This document shows, in pieces, positions 43,689-52,964 of a stretch of 63,846 bases of DNA. Location of the stretch: assembly GCA_037444075.1 (NCBI GenBank), contig JBBIND010000014.1:1-63846 (forward strand), in the 5' to 3' direction. The first letter of the stretch is position 1; every line of letters begins with the position of its first letter. The notes under the pieces are model-generated. The model was not told where the DNA came from. It saw only the letters and a program-made list of their open reading frames with translations, and did not search any database. The translations under genes were made by a program, and so were the position numbers. The stretch is from JBBIND01 sp037444075. Lineage in GTDB: Bacteria; Acidobacteriota; Terriglobia; Bryobacterales; Bryobacteraceae.

Positions 43689-46664
43689 ATGCCTAGGAAA
43701 TGCTGGCTGCTGGCAGCCGCCTTCGCTTGCCTGAGTGCAAGCGCGTGGGCGGGATCTTTCGGCAAAGTCGTGGCCATCGGGGGCCACGCATCGGATCTGG
43801 CCCTCGATGAGGCCCGGGGTGTGGCGTACGTGGCCAACTTTACCGCGGGGCGCGTCGAGGTGCTCTCGCTGCGTGAACTCACCATCCAGACATCGATGAA
43901 CGTGGCGCCCCAACCTGCGTCACTGGCGATTTCACCGGACGGCCATTTCCTGGTGGTGACGCACTACGCCCACCATCAGCCGCCGCAGACCTCCGGCAAT
44001 GCCGTGACGGTGGTGGACTTGCGGACCAGGGGGCGGCAGACGTTCGCTCTGGGGAATCCGCCTTTGGCGGCAGCTTTCGGGGCGGACAATCTCGCCGTCG
44101 TGGCGACCACGACGGGCTTTGTCACGCTTGACCCTGTTGCCGGCACCGTGCGTCCGCTAATGGCCCTGACTGAACTTGCGGCGCGCGCCCTCCCGGTGCC
44201 GCCGGCCAGCATTCCGGCGAACATCGTGTCGGCGTCGATGGCTGCCTCGGGAGACGGCACGCGGATCTACGGCCTCGCGGACAGAATGGTCTTCAGCTAC
44301 GATGTCACGTCGCGCCGGTTCAGCGTGATTGCCTCTCAGGCGGGGTCGGGGCCACGGGTGGTGAGCGTCAATGGCGACGGAACCCGCTTCGCCGCGGGCG
44401 CCTCACTATACGCCGTGGCGAGTACGCCCTGGGGCAGCACCGCCACGCATTTGGCGGAGTTGCCCGATCTCGACACCCGAGTGCCCATGGGTTCCCACGC
44501 CATCGATTCGAGTGGCGAACGTGTCTACGCGCAAGCGCCCACCCTGACGCTGGCGGGCATGCCCGTGCTGGAACTGCTGGACGGTGACAACCTGACTGTC
44601 CGTGAGCGTCTGCGCTTGCCGGAGAACCTGACCGGGAAGAGCTTGCTCAGCTCGGACGGATCCGTGTTGTATTCGGTTTCCGACAGTGGGCTGCTGGTTC
44701 TGCCGGTTGGGTCGATCCGAGCCGAATCGCGATTGGCCGCAGACGTGGAAGAACTCTTGTTCCGCGGCAACTTCTGCGACCGCAGATTGATGACCCAGGA
44801 ATTCCGTGTCGTGGACCCAGGCGGGGGGAGTACGAGCTTCACCCTGAGGAGCACGCATCCGGGTGTTCGCCTGACGCCCACGGCAGGCGCCACGCCAGCG
44901 ACGATACGCGTCACCGTGGATCCGGTCGCGTTTCAAGCCAGCAAGGGAACGGTCGCCGTCAACGTGGAGATCAGCTCACCGCAAGCGGTAAACCTGCCGC
45001 CGCCCGTGCGCGTGCTGGTCAATTCACGGGAACCGGATCAGCGCGGCACGACCGTTCATGTTCCGGGCAAACTCGTCGATATCCTGCCGGACCCGGCTCG
45101 GGACCGGTTCTTCGTGCTGCGGCAGGACGCCAACCTGGTGCTGGTCTTCGATGCCAATACCTACCACCAGTTGGCCGCGCTGCGCACTGGCCACACGCCG
45201 ACGCAGATGGCCGTGAGTTTCGACCGTCGCTATTTGTTCGTGGGCAACGGGCAATCACAAATTGCCAATGTTTACGACCTCGAGACGCTCGAAGCCCTTT
45301 CGCCGGTACGGTTCCCTGAGGGGCACTTCCCGCGGTCGGTGGCCATTTCGGGCAAAGCGGCTCTGGCAGTCAGCCGGATTACAGCTACTGAAGCGCGCAT
45401 CGCCCGTCTTGATCTCGGAACCAGAACAGCTTCGGAACTGCCCCTGCTTGGAATCTACGAAAACCGGGTGCGGCCCGGAAGCGTGCTGGCGGCAGCGCCC
45501 AACGGCGCCACCATTCTGCTCGCACAGAGCGATGGCACGCTCATGCTGTACAACGCGAACACGGATTCCTTTACGGTGGCGCGCAAGGACTTCAGCGAGC
45601 TTGCCGGGGCCTACGCGGCTTCCAGCTTCGACCGTTACGTCGTTGGCGACCGGATGCTGAATGCCTCCCTGGTGACGACGCGTGTTCTGGACGGCGGTAC
45701 GGGCCGCTCCTCAGGTTTCGCTTTTGTGGACCAGGCCGGCTTCCGGGCCACCGCGCCTTCAAGTAGCGGTCCAGGCGTGATCCAACGCGTGGACGCTGAC
45801 GGCATGGGCGCCCGCTCCACCCGGATGGCGGAGGCTCCGTTGTTGGGAGACGCGGGCTCTCCGTTCACTCGCACCGTAGCTCCGTTGTACGGGCGCAGCG
45901 CCATCATCAGCCTGACGGTTTCGGGCTTTACGGTGCTGCCTTGGAATTATGACGCCTCGGTCGCCCCGCCCCGGATGGAGCGGGTGGTGAACGCGGCTGA
46001 CTACACCGCTGCCGTAGCGCCGGGCGCGCTGATCTCCCTGTTCGGCGACAACCTCAGCCCGGTCAACCTGGCTACCAGGGAAATGCCCTTGCCGACGGCG
46101 CTCGGTGAAAGCTGCCTGACGGCGAATGGCGCGCCGGTGCCGATGTTATTCGTTTCGCCGCGCCAAATCAACGCGCAGTTGCCGTTTCACCTCGATGGAA
46201 ACGTGACCTTGATCCTGCGGACGCCGGGGGGCGTCAGTGACAACTACCATTTGAGTGTTCCGCCGGCGGCTCCCAGCATCTTCCGCAACGGGGCGGCGGG
46301 CCCCCTCACCGAACTCGCGGCGATTGTCAGGGACAAAAACGGCGAACTGGTGACGCTCGCCAACCCCATTCATCGCGGCGACTCCATCGTGGTCTATCTC
46401 ACCGGTTTGGGCAGAACAAACCCGCCCACCGAGACGGGCGTCCCGGCGTCTGCTGACCCGCTGGCCGCAGCGTTGATCCAACCCGAAGTGAGCCTGGGAG
46501 GGGTGCCGTTGCCGGTTACCTACGCCGGACTCACCCCGGGGCAGGTCGGAATCTACCAGATCAACGCCCAGGTTCCCGGGTGGGTGCCGACCGGAATGGA
46601 GCAAACCTTGGTGGTGACTCAGGCTGGCCGTTCGACCAGGGTTGCCGTGAGAGTCGTGAACTGA
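43689..46664 (+). CDS. Secreted beta-propeller protein with Solibacter C-terminal domain
   Basis: 991 residues from MPRKCWLLAAAFACLSASAWA, a clear signal peptide with AAGGAG upstream; the longer in-frame ORF adds 25 non-signal residues. YVTN-like blades open with GGHASDLALDEARGVAYVANF and again near residue 450 with KLVDILPDPARDRFFVLRQD. The last 220 residues are a TIGR03437-type domain (VVNAADYTAAVAPGALISLFG, VSPRQINAQLPF, LTPGQVGIYQINAQVPG). It is a full-length paralogue of the broken protein at 21881-24532. Expected on the cell surface or outside; its neighbour is Tad locus 2. Confidence 0.85.
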   Translation: MPRKCWLLAAAFACLSASAWAGSFGKVVAIGGHASDLALDEARGVAYVANFTAGRVEVLSLRELTIQTSMNVAPQPASLAISPDGHFLVVTHYAHHQPPQTSGNAVTVVDLRTRGRQTFALGNPPLAAAFGADNLAVVATTTGFVTLDPVAGTVRPLMALTELAARALPVPPASIPANIVSASMAASGDGTRIYGLADRMVFSYDVTSRRFSVIASQAGSGPRVVSVNGDGTRFAAGASLYAVASTPWGSTATHLAELPDLDTRVPMGSHAIDSSGERVYAQAPTLTLAGMPVLELLDGDNLTVRERLRLPENLTGKSLLSSDGSVLYSVSDSGLLVLPVGSIRAESRLAADVEELLFRGNFCDRRLMTQEFRVVDPGGGSTSFTLRSTHPGVRLTPTAGATPATIRVTVDPVAFQASKGTVAVNVEISSPQAVNLPPPVRVLVNSREPDQRGTTVHVPGKLVDILPDPARDRFFVLRQDANLVLVFDANTYHQLAALRTGHTPTQMAVSFDRRYLFVGNGQSQIANVYDLETLEALSPVRFPEGHFPRSVAISGKAALAVSRITATEARIARLDLGTRTASELPLLGIYENRVRPGSVLAAAPNGATILLAQSDGTLMLYNANTDSFTVARKDFSELAGAYAASSFDRYVVGDRMLNASLVTTRVLDGGTGRSSGFAFVDQAGFRATAPSSSGPGVIQRVDADGMGARSTRMAEAPLLGDAGSPFTRTVAPLYGRSAIISLTVSGFTVLPWNYDASVAPPRMERVVNAADYTAAVAPGALISLFGDNLSPVNLATREMPLPTALGESCLTANGAPVPMLFVSPRQINAQLPFHLDGNVTLILRTPGGVSDNYHLSVPPAAPSIFRNGAAGPLTELAAIVRDKNGELVTLANPIHRGDSIVVYLTGLGRTNPPTETGVPASADPLAAALIQPEVSLGGVPLPVTYAGLTPGQVGIYQINAQVPGWVPTGMEQTLVVTQAGRSTRVAVRVVN

Positions 46665-46692
46665 GTTGGGCACCATCTCAACGGGAGGATAG

Positions 46693-47349
46693 ATGAAGCT
46701 ACTGTCACTTGCCGTGTTCCTGCTGGGCTTTGTCCTGGCGACGCCGGCCGCTGGCCAGAGATTGAGCAACATGACCGGCGAGGCCGGTCTGGGCGGCGCG
46801 GGGAGCTTCTATAACTCCCGCCCTGTCCAGGGAGCCAGAGGCGAAGCTCGGGCGGGATTCCGCGCAGGCCCGGCCGGCTCAGCGTGGATCGGGCACGACA
46901 TGTATGCTCGCGTGGGCGGAGAATTCCGCTATGCCTTCGGGCAAAACCATTTGAGATTGCGTCATGGCGGGAGTGCGGTGAGTTTCAAGGCTCTGTCCCA
47001 CGCCGTTCACTACGACCTGCTCGTCTACGCAACTCCGAGGAACCACCGCGTGCGGCCATTTGCCGCGGTTGGCGCGGGCGTCAAGGGGTACCAGGGTACG
47101 GGCTCTGAGGCCGCTTACCAGCCCTTGCAAGAGTTTGCGCTTCTCACCCGGACCTCCCAATGGAAGCCGATGCTCAGCCTAGGAGGCGGCCTGAAGTTTG
47201 CCATGGGCCGCCGCGCCTATTTTCGCTTTGAGGTCCGGGACTACTTGACGCCCTTCCCCGAGGAGGTGATCACGCCCTCTCCCGGGAACCGCGTGGGCGG
47301 CTGGGTCCACAATCTGACGCCGCTGGCGGGCGTAGGATTCCGGTTCTAG
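46693..47349 (+). CDS. Small outer-membrane beta-barrel protein
   Basis: 218 residues. GGGAGGA before the ATG and the signal peptide MKLLSLAVFLLGFVLATPAAGQ define the start. The mature part shows alternating strands (VGGEFRYAFGQNHLRLRH, RVRPFAAVGAGVKGYQG, YFRFEVRDYLTPF) and ends in LAGVGFRF, a typical C-terminal aromatic signature. OmpA/OmpW-sized eight-strand barrel is the best guess. It precedes the decaheme cytochrome by 147 bp, so it could belong to the same unit or be independent. Confidence 0.7.
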   Translation: MKLLSLAVFLLGFVLATPAAGQRLSNMTGEAGLGGAGSFYNSRPVQGARGEARAGFRAGPAGSAWIGHDMYARVGGEFRYAFGQNHLRLRHGGSAVSFKALSHAVHYDLLVYATPRNHRVRPFAAVGAGVKGYQGTGSEAAYQPLQEFALLTRTSQWKPMLSLGGGLKFAMGRRAYFRFEVRDYLTPFPEEVITPSPGNRVGGWVHNLTPLAGVGFRF

Positions 47350-47496
47350 GCCGGCTCCCAGCCCCGGCTGCCATCACGCCGCCCGCACCGGTAAGCCGTC
47401 GGGCGGGGCGCATGTCGACATGAGCGGGTGTTACCCATGTTGGCGAATCTGTTCGATGAAGCAGCGCAACGACCGGGGCTCCTCTATATTGAATAC

Positions 47497-48429
47497 GTGG
47501 ACCTGCCGTCAAGATTGCTGCCGGTCCTCCTGCTCTTCGGATTGGCCTGTGCCCCCGCTATAGGCGCGGGCCAGGAGGAGGGTTTTGTGGGCAGCGCCGT
47601 ATGCCGGAATTGTCATGCCAAGACTTGGACGACATTCCACCGCAACCCTCATTACGCCAGTCTGGCTTCGGGCCGAGAGCCGCGGGAGCGGACGGGGTGC
47701 GAGGCTTGTCATGGCCCGGGCAAAGCGCACATCGAGGCCCAGGGTGGCAAGGACAATCTCCGCTCCTTCGCCAGGCTGGAGACCCGTGAAACGGTAGAGG
47801 CGTGCCTCGTTTGTCACGGCCGCGATGCTGAACTCCGCGGAGCGCGGCATTCCCGGCACACGCTGGCGGGCGTCTCCTGCGGGGAGTGCCACTCCATTCA
47901 CGGCGCCGGAACAGCCACAAAGCTGCTCCTGCGCCGTGAGACCGAGACGTGCTACGCCTGTCACGCCCGCGTGCGGGCTCAGTTCTCGCTGCCGTTCAAG
48001 CACCGCGTCAACGAGGGGAGCATGCGCTGCTCGGATTGCCACAACCCCCACGGCGTAGGCGCGGCGGTCGCTCGCATGGGCGTGCGGCCGCGCATGATGG
48101 AAGCGACGCGAGCCGGCGAGGAAGCCTGCCTGAAGTGCCACACCGAGAAACGCGGTCCGTTCGCATTCGAACATGCCGCGGGGCGGATAGAAGGGTGCGA
48201 AGCGTGTCACCAGCCGCACGGGTCGGTGAACCCGCGTTTGCTGAAAAGACCGGCGGTCTTCACGCTGTGCCTGGAGTGCCATACGGGCGGCGGGACTTTT
48301 GGCCGCGGGGCGGACGGGATTGCCTTGCCCTCTGCCACGCATGATTTGGCGCAGGCCCGCTATCGTCAGTGCACGGCATGTCATGTGCGTATTCACGGAT
48401 CGAATGCCGATCCGTCGTTTCTGCGTTAG
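47497..48429 (+). CDS. Periplasmic decaheme c-type cytochrome, MtrA/DmsE-like
   Basis: 310 residues from a GTG start that directly precedes the signal peptide DLPSRLLPVLLLFGLACAP; an in-frame ATG at 47428 would add 23 residues. Ten CXXCH haem sites are present in order: CRNCH, CEACH, CLVCH, CGECH, CYACH, CSDCH, CLKCH, CEACH, CLECH and CTACH. Ten haems in roughly 300 residues is the MtrA/DmsE design, which inserts into an outer-membrane barrel and conducts electrons. The barrel gene follows 8 bp downstream. Haem distal histidines are plentiful (HNPHG, HQPHG). The direction of electron flow cannot be read from sequence. Confidence 0.88.
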   Translation: MDLPSRLLPVLLLFGLACAPAIGAGQEEGFVGSAVCRNCHAKTWTTFHRNPHYASLASGREPRERTGCEACHGPGKAHIEAQGGKDNLRSFARLETRETVEACLVCHGRDAELRGARHSRHTLAGVSCGECHSIHGAGTATKLLLRRETETCYACHARVRAQFSLPFKHRVNEGSMRCSDCHNPHGVGAAVARMGVRPRMMEATRAGEEACLKCHTEKRGPFAFEHAAGRIEGCEACHQPHGSVNPRLLKRPAVFTLCLECHTGGGTFGRGADGIALPSATHDLAQARYRQCTACHVRIHGSNADPSFLR

Positions 48430-48437
48430 GAGCCGCC

Positions 48438-50441
48438 ATGAGAGGAGAGATAGTTCAGCTCATGAGATTGGCGGTGGCGTTCCTCACTGCGTGCCTCTGC
48501 GGCGCGCAGCCCACCGTGGCGCCCTCCCAAGGCCACTCTGCCACGGAGCCCGGCAAGGCAGCGGGGAACTATGACATTGTCCAGCATTTTGAAACGGGCT
48601 ACCGGTTCAGGACAGTGGACGGCAACCTCGGGAAGTACCGCAGCGACGTCAACTACGGCAACGGCGTGCGCCTCCTGTCGGGCTACCTGAGCCTGCACTC
48701 GCGGGATGGGCACGGGCGGCGGTTCGACGAGTTGGTGCTGACCACACATGGGCTGGGCAACGATCCTTATCAATCGGCGTCTCTGAGGATTCAGAAGGAC
48801 CGCCGCTATCGCTACGAACTGCTGTGGCGCTCGAACGACTACTTCAATCCCGCGCTGACCATCGCGGAAGGCAGGCACGCTCGCAACACGCAGAGGCGAT
48901 GGCAGGACCATGAACTCACTTTGCTTCCGCAGGCGCCCATCCGGCTCATGTTGGGCTACAGCCGTAATTCCCACGACGGGGAGGCGCTCACCACGACCCA
49001 GCCATTTGATGCGCGGGGCGACGAGTTCAACGCGTTTGCGCGTCTGAAGAGCCACCAGAACGAATACCGCCTCGGCTGGCAGATGCGGCTGTTCGGGCTG
49101 GATATGCAGTTCACGCGCATCTGGGAGAACTACACCGAGGCCACTGACTCGGAATCCGGCGCATCCCAATCAGGATCAGCCCCCACAACCGGCGCCGTAC
49201 TCACGGCGTTTCGACGCACCGAGCCTTACCGGGGAAGCACGCCGGGGTGGCGGGCGCACATTGCCGGAGAGCGGGGACGCTGGCTGACCATGAACGGGCG
49301 GCTGATGTGGGTATACGGCAAGCGCGAGTTCGTGCTGGATGAAACTGCTGCCGGCAGGGAGCGCTTCGGGTTAGCGCGCAACCGGCAGGTGCTGGTCTTT
49401 GGATCCGGCCGGCGTCCGGCGTCGATGGGCCGCTTTAGCCTGTTCATCCACCCCGGCAACACCCTTACGGTTTACAGCCACACGGCTTTTCACAACTCGC
49501 GGATGGAGGGCGACTCTGTCTACCAGCAATTCGACAACGCGGCACGAGTCCTCGAGAGGTTGCGGTTTCAGTTCCTGGGCATCCGGATGCTGACCGAATC
49601 CACCGGTGTGAACTACGCCCCGGTGCGCTGGGTCGGCTTGCATGGCGGCTACCAATTCTCCAACCGGCGCGTACGGTCCATTGAACACGTGGGACTCTCC
49701 CCCGCGGCGCCCCTCGAGAGTACTCAGGAAAACACGCTGCATGCCGGTCTGGCTGGGGTGCGCCTGCATCCGGCAGAACGGATGAGGATCTCTCTGGACA
49801 CGGAGATAGGGCGCGCCGACCGGCCCTTTTACCCCATCAGCGAGCGCCGTTATCATGCCTTCTCAGCGCGGGCCCAGTACAGGCACAGGAAGGCGATGGT
49901 GGCGGGGACGGTCCGGACACACTACAACGCGAACCCGGTTTCCTTCAGCATGCACAGCGCCCGCACCAAAGTGTTCTCCTTGGACGCCGGTCTGGCTCCG
50001 GAGGCGCGGTTTGGCCTGGACGGGGGCTTTGCCAACACGCGCCTGGAAACCACCTCGGCCATAGCCTACTTTGCCGGCTCGCGCTTTCTGGAAGGCGGCC
50101 GGTCGCACTATCGAAGCGACCTGTGGTCGGCTCACCTCATGGCTCGCGTGTCTTTCGGTTCCCGGGCGCAATTTCAGGCGGGCTATACGCGCGTTGAGGA
50201 CCGGGCGCGCGGCGTGGGACGTGTGGGGTTGCCGGGACTGCCGGCCAACCTGAACCAGGCTCTCCTCCAGGCGCAGGCGTTTCCGATGGTGTATCAGGCG
50301 CCGCTGGCGCGTTTCACGCTCCGCCTTCACGAGAAGTTGAACTGGAACGCCGGCTTTCAATACTATCGGTACCGCGAAGACCTGGTCTCGCAAAACTACC
50401 GAGCGCACACCGGTTTTACCAGCCTGACGTGGTCCTTCTAG
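48438..50441 (+). CDS. Large outer-membrane barrel, MtrB/PioB-like
   Basis: 667 residues from the ATG with GGAG six bases upstream; MRLAVAFLTACLCGAQ forms the signal peptide. The protein is dense in amphipathic strands with polar turns from end to end (FETGYRFRTVDGNLGKYRSD, RFDELVLTTHGLGNDPYQ, LRIQKDRRYRYELLWRSNDY). It ends in HTGFTSLTWSF, an aromatic outer-membrane signature. Length and strand density fit a 26-strand MtrB/PioB-type porin that sheathes a decaheme cytochrome. The assignment rests mainly on this architecture and on the adjacent decaheme gene. No CXXC near the N-terminus is seen. Confidence 0.75.
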   Translation: MRGEIVQLMRLAVAFLTACLCGAQPTVAPSQGHSATEPGKAAGNYDIVQHFETGYRFRTVDGNLGKYRSDVNYGNGVRLLSGYLSLHSRDGHGRRFDELVLTTHGLGNDPYQSASLRIQKDRRYRYELLWRSNDYFNPALTIAEGRHARNTQRRWQDHELTLLPQAPIRLMLGYSRNSHDGEALTTTQPFDARGDEFNAFARLKSHQNEYRLGWQMRLFGLDMQFTRIWENYTEATDSESGASQSGSAPTTGAVLTAFRRTEPYRGSTPGWRAHIAGERGRWLTMNGRLMWVYGKREFVLDETAAGRERFGLARNRQVLVFGSGRRPASMGRFSLFIHPGNTLTVYSHTAFHNSRMEGDSVYQQFDNAARVLERLRFQFLGIRMLTESTGVNYAPVRWVGLHGGYQFSNRRVRSIEHVGLSPAAPLESTQENTLHAGLAGVRLHPAERMRISLDTEIGRADRPFYPISERRYHAFSARAQYRHRKAMVAGTVRTHYNANPVSFSMHSARTKVFSLDAGLAPEARFGLDGGFANTRLETTSAIAYFAGSRFLEGGRSHYRSDLWSAHLMARVSFGSRAQFQAGYTRVEDRARGVGRVGLPGLPANLNQALLQAQAFPMVYQAPLARFTLRLHEKLNWNAGFQYYRYREDLVSQNYRAHTGFTSLTWSF

Positions 50442-50444
50442 CCT

Positions 50445-50756
50445 ATGGACATGCGCCTCACGCCGGACAATATCACGGTCGCCCTGCTCCTGGCTGCCAC
50501 GTTATTGCTGGTTGTGATGCGCTTCATGCAGCGCTTGGACGTCAACTGGCCGCTGCTCTACTACCTGGCTCTGGCTATGTATCTCTACCACCAACCCGGC
50601 ATCATCAGGCCAGGATGGGTCTACGCCGGCGTTGTCTGCGCACTCTTTCTTCGATTCGAGATTGCGGGTGGCAAGTTCCTGATTCTGGTGCGCTGTGCGG
50701 AGCTGTTGGCTTTGGTTTCCGTTGCCATTTGGCTCGGCAAGGCATTGGAGTACTAG
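50445..50756 (+). CDS. Small polytopic membrane protein at the end of the cytochrome-barrel unit
   Basis: 103 residues with three to four hydrophobic helices (VALLLAATLLLVVMRFM, WPLLYYLALAMYLYH, VYAGVVCALFLRF, LVRCAELLALVSVAIWLG). There is no signal peptide distinct from the helices and no haem or metal motif. It starts 3 bp after the barrel stop, so co-expression is likely. I recognise no family. A role in assembly or inner-membrane electron supply is conceivable but unsupported. Confidence 0.65.
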   Translation: MDMRLTPDNITVALLLAATLLLVVMRFMQRLDVNWPLLYYLALAMYLYHQPGIIRPGWVYAGVVCALFLRFEIAGGKFLILVRCAELLALVSVAIWLGKALEY

Positions 50757-50803
50757 CAGAGCTGGAAGTGGTGGAGCGGCTGCCCGGAGCGCCCGGAAGC
50801 TTC

Positions 50804-52063
50804 TCAGCTCACGCGGCGGATGTTCGCGCCCGCCGCGGCGAGCTTGGTTTCGATTCTCTCGTAACCCCGGTCGATGTGATACACGCGGTCGATCGTCGTC
50901 TCGCCTGAAGCTACCAACGCGGCCAGCACAAGCGACGCGCTGGCGCGCAAGTCCGAAGCGATGACCGAAGCGCCGGACAAAGGCGTGGGCCCGGTGACAA
51001 TCGCCTGGCGGCCTTCGATGACAATCCCGGCGCCCATGCGCACCAACTCGGGCGCGTGCATATAGCGGTTCTCGAAAATCGTCTCCGTAATGCAGGAGAC
51101 GCCGGATGCCTGAGTCATCAAGGCCATGTACTGCGCCTGAAGATCGGTGGCGAATCCCGGGTACTCCTCCGTGGTCACGTCGACGGAGCTCAGTTCGCTG
51201 CTACAGCGCACACGCAAGGCTCCCGGACCAGCGTCCTCCACGGTCACTCCCGCCTCACGCAGCTTAACGAGCAGCGCCTCGAGGTGCCCGGGCACGCAAT
51301 TTTCGACCGTCAGGTCTCCGCGCGTGATGGCTCCCGCCACGAGAAAGGTCCCTGCCTCGATGCGGTCGGCGATGATTGTGTGGCGCGCTCCCCTCAGTCG
51401 TTCAACGCCTTTGATGCGAATGGCGCCGGTCCCTGCTCCCGTGATGTTTGCGCCCATGCTGGTCAGCAGCGCCGCAAGGTCCACTACCTCCGGTTCACGC
51501 GCTGCGTTCTCAATGACCGTTTCGCCCTCGGCGAGCACGGCAGCCATCAATAGGTCTTCGGTGCCGGTTACAGTGATGCGGTCGAAGCGGACGGTGGTCC
51601 CCCGGAGACCACGAGGCGCCTGAGCCTCGATATAGCCGCGTGAATGTTTGATCTCGGCGCCCAGAGCTTCGAGACTGCCCACGTGCAGGTTGATGGGCCT
51701 CGCTCCGATGGCGCAGCCTCCCGGCAGCGAAACTCGGGCGCGGCCGAAACGGGCCAGCATGGGACCCAGCACCAGGCTGGAGGCGCGCATCGTCTTCACA
51801 ATGTCGTAAGGAGCTTCCGGGCGAGTGACCGCGTCCGCCTTCACCACCACGGATCCGTCCTCCGCAGCCTGCACGCTCGCCCCGGTGTGCTCGAGCAAGC
51901 GCTCCATGGTGCGAATGTCGCGCACGCGGGGAATCCGACGGAGGCTCACAGGTTCAGAAGTGAGCAGGCAGGCGGCAAGGGCCGGCAGGGCGGCGTTCTT
52001 GGCTCCGCTCACCACGATACGGCCCTCCAGAGGAGTGCCGCCCTGAATCAGGAATCTATCCAT
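50804..52063 (-). CDS. murA: UDP-N-acetylglucosamine 1-carboxyvinyltransferase
   Basis: 419 residues. It catalyses the first committed step of peptidoglycan synthesis, adding enolpyruvate to UDP-GlcNAc in the cytoplasm. The start MDRFLIQGGTPLEGRIVVSGAKNA carries the conserved Lys-Asn pair. The active-site Cys (the fosfomycin target) is in LPGGCAIGARPIN near residue 117. FATDLQAQYMALMTQASG and EYPGF are also typical. Start chosen by homology pattern; it overlaps murQ by 8 bp. Confidence 0.95.
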   Translation of the reverse strand: MDRFLIQGGTPLEGRIVVSGAKNAALPALAACLLTSEPVSLRRIPRVRDIRTMERLLEHTGASVQAAEDGSVVVKADAVTRPEAPYDIVKTMRASSLVLGPMLARFGRARVSLPGGCAIGARPINLHVGSLEALGAEIKHSRGYIEAQAPRGLRGTTVRFDRITVTGTEDLLMAAVLAEGETVIENAAREPEVVDLAALLTSMGANITGAGTGAIRIKGVERLRGARHTIIADRIEAGTFLVAGAITRGDLTVENCVPGHLEALLVKLREAGVTVEDAGPGALRVRCSSELSSVDVTTEEYPGFATDLQAQYMALMTQASGVSCITETIFENRYMHAPELVRMGAGIVIEGRQAIVTGPTPLSGASVIASDLRASASLVLAALVASGETTIDRVYHIDRGYERIETKLAAAGANIRRVS

Positions 52064-52964
52064 TACGAAGTGCCTCGGAAACGCGGCCGCCGGCTTTTGC
52101 CAGCCGCCGCTCTGCTTCAACTCGATCCACCTGAAGCCGGCCCATGACGATGGCCGTGCGAACGTCACCTTGGGCTTCCTCCAGCAACGTGGCGGAACGG
52201 GGTGCGTCTGCCCCGGTTGCCAGCCCGATGATACGGCGCGCCCGGTCCGCCAGTTTGGTATTGACGGGCCGCACGTTGACCATCAGGTTGCCGTAAACGT
52301 ATCCCAGGCGGATCATCACCGCCGTACTCAGCATGTTAAGCGCGAGCTTGGTGGCAGTGCCGGCTTTCATGCGCGTGGAGCCGGCGATAATTTCAGGTCC
52401 CGGCAGTGGGGCGATGGCGATGTCCACGAGACGGGACAACTCGGAATCCGGCGTGCAACTGATCCCCACCGTGAGCGCCCGCAGCCCCGATGCGGCACGG
52501 ATGGCGCCCAGGACATACGGCGTGCGGCCGCTTGCGGCGATGCCTACCAGCGTGTCCTGGGCAGCGAAGCCTCGCTCCAGCAGGTCCCTTTCTCCCGTGG
52601 ACGGATCATCCTCGGTGGCTTCGGTGGCGCGCGCCAAGGCCTTCTCCCCGCCTGCGATGATGCCTTGCACCAAATCGGGGGGCACCTGAAAGGTAGGAGG
52701 ACATTCAGCGGCGTCCAGCACACCTAACCGCCCGCTCGTGCCCGCGCCAATGTAGAAGAGCCGTCCGCCTGCGCGGATCCTTTCCACGATGCGGTCCACG
52801 GCTTGCGTGATGCGCGGGATTTCGGACTTCACCGCAACAGCCACCTGCGCGTCCTCCCGGTTGATGATCTCCAGGATCTCAGCGGTCGGCCGCAGGTCAA
52901 TGCCCTGCGATGCGGGATTGACCTGTTCGGTCAGCAAGTCTTCCAGGTTCAACCTACAGCACAC
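52056..52964 (-). CDS. murQ: N-acetylmuramic acid 6-phosphate etherase
   Basis: 302 residues, GTG start. It removes lactate from MurNAc-6-phosphate to give GlcNAc-6-phosphate during cell-wall recycling. The SIS domain shows LFYIGAGTSGRLGVLDAAECPPTF, GIIAGGEKALARATE, EDDPSTGERDL, GIAASGRTPYVLGA, ISCTPDSEL and EIIAGSTRMKAGTATKLALNM, all family signatures. It overlaps both neighbours in the operon (murA downstream, TIM-barrel gene upstream). Confidence 0.95.
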   Translation of the reverse strand: MCCRLNLEDLLTEQVNPASQGIDLRPTAEILEIINREDAQVAVAVKSEIPRITQAVDRIVERIRAGGRLFYIGAGTSGRLGVLDAAECPPTFQVPPDLVQGIIAGGEKALARATEATEDDPSTGERDLLERGFAAQDTLVGIAASGRTPYVLGAIRAASGLRALTVGISCTPDSELSRLVDIAIAPLPGPEIIAGSTRMKAGTATKLALNMLSTAVMIRLGYVYGNLMVNVRPVNTKLADRARRIIGLATGADAPRSATLLEEAQGDVRTAIVMGRLQVDRVEAERRLAKAGGRVSEALRNG

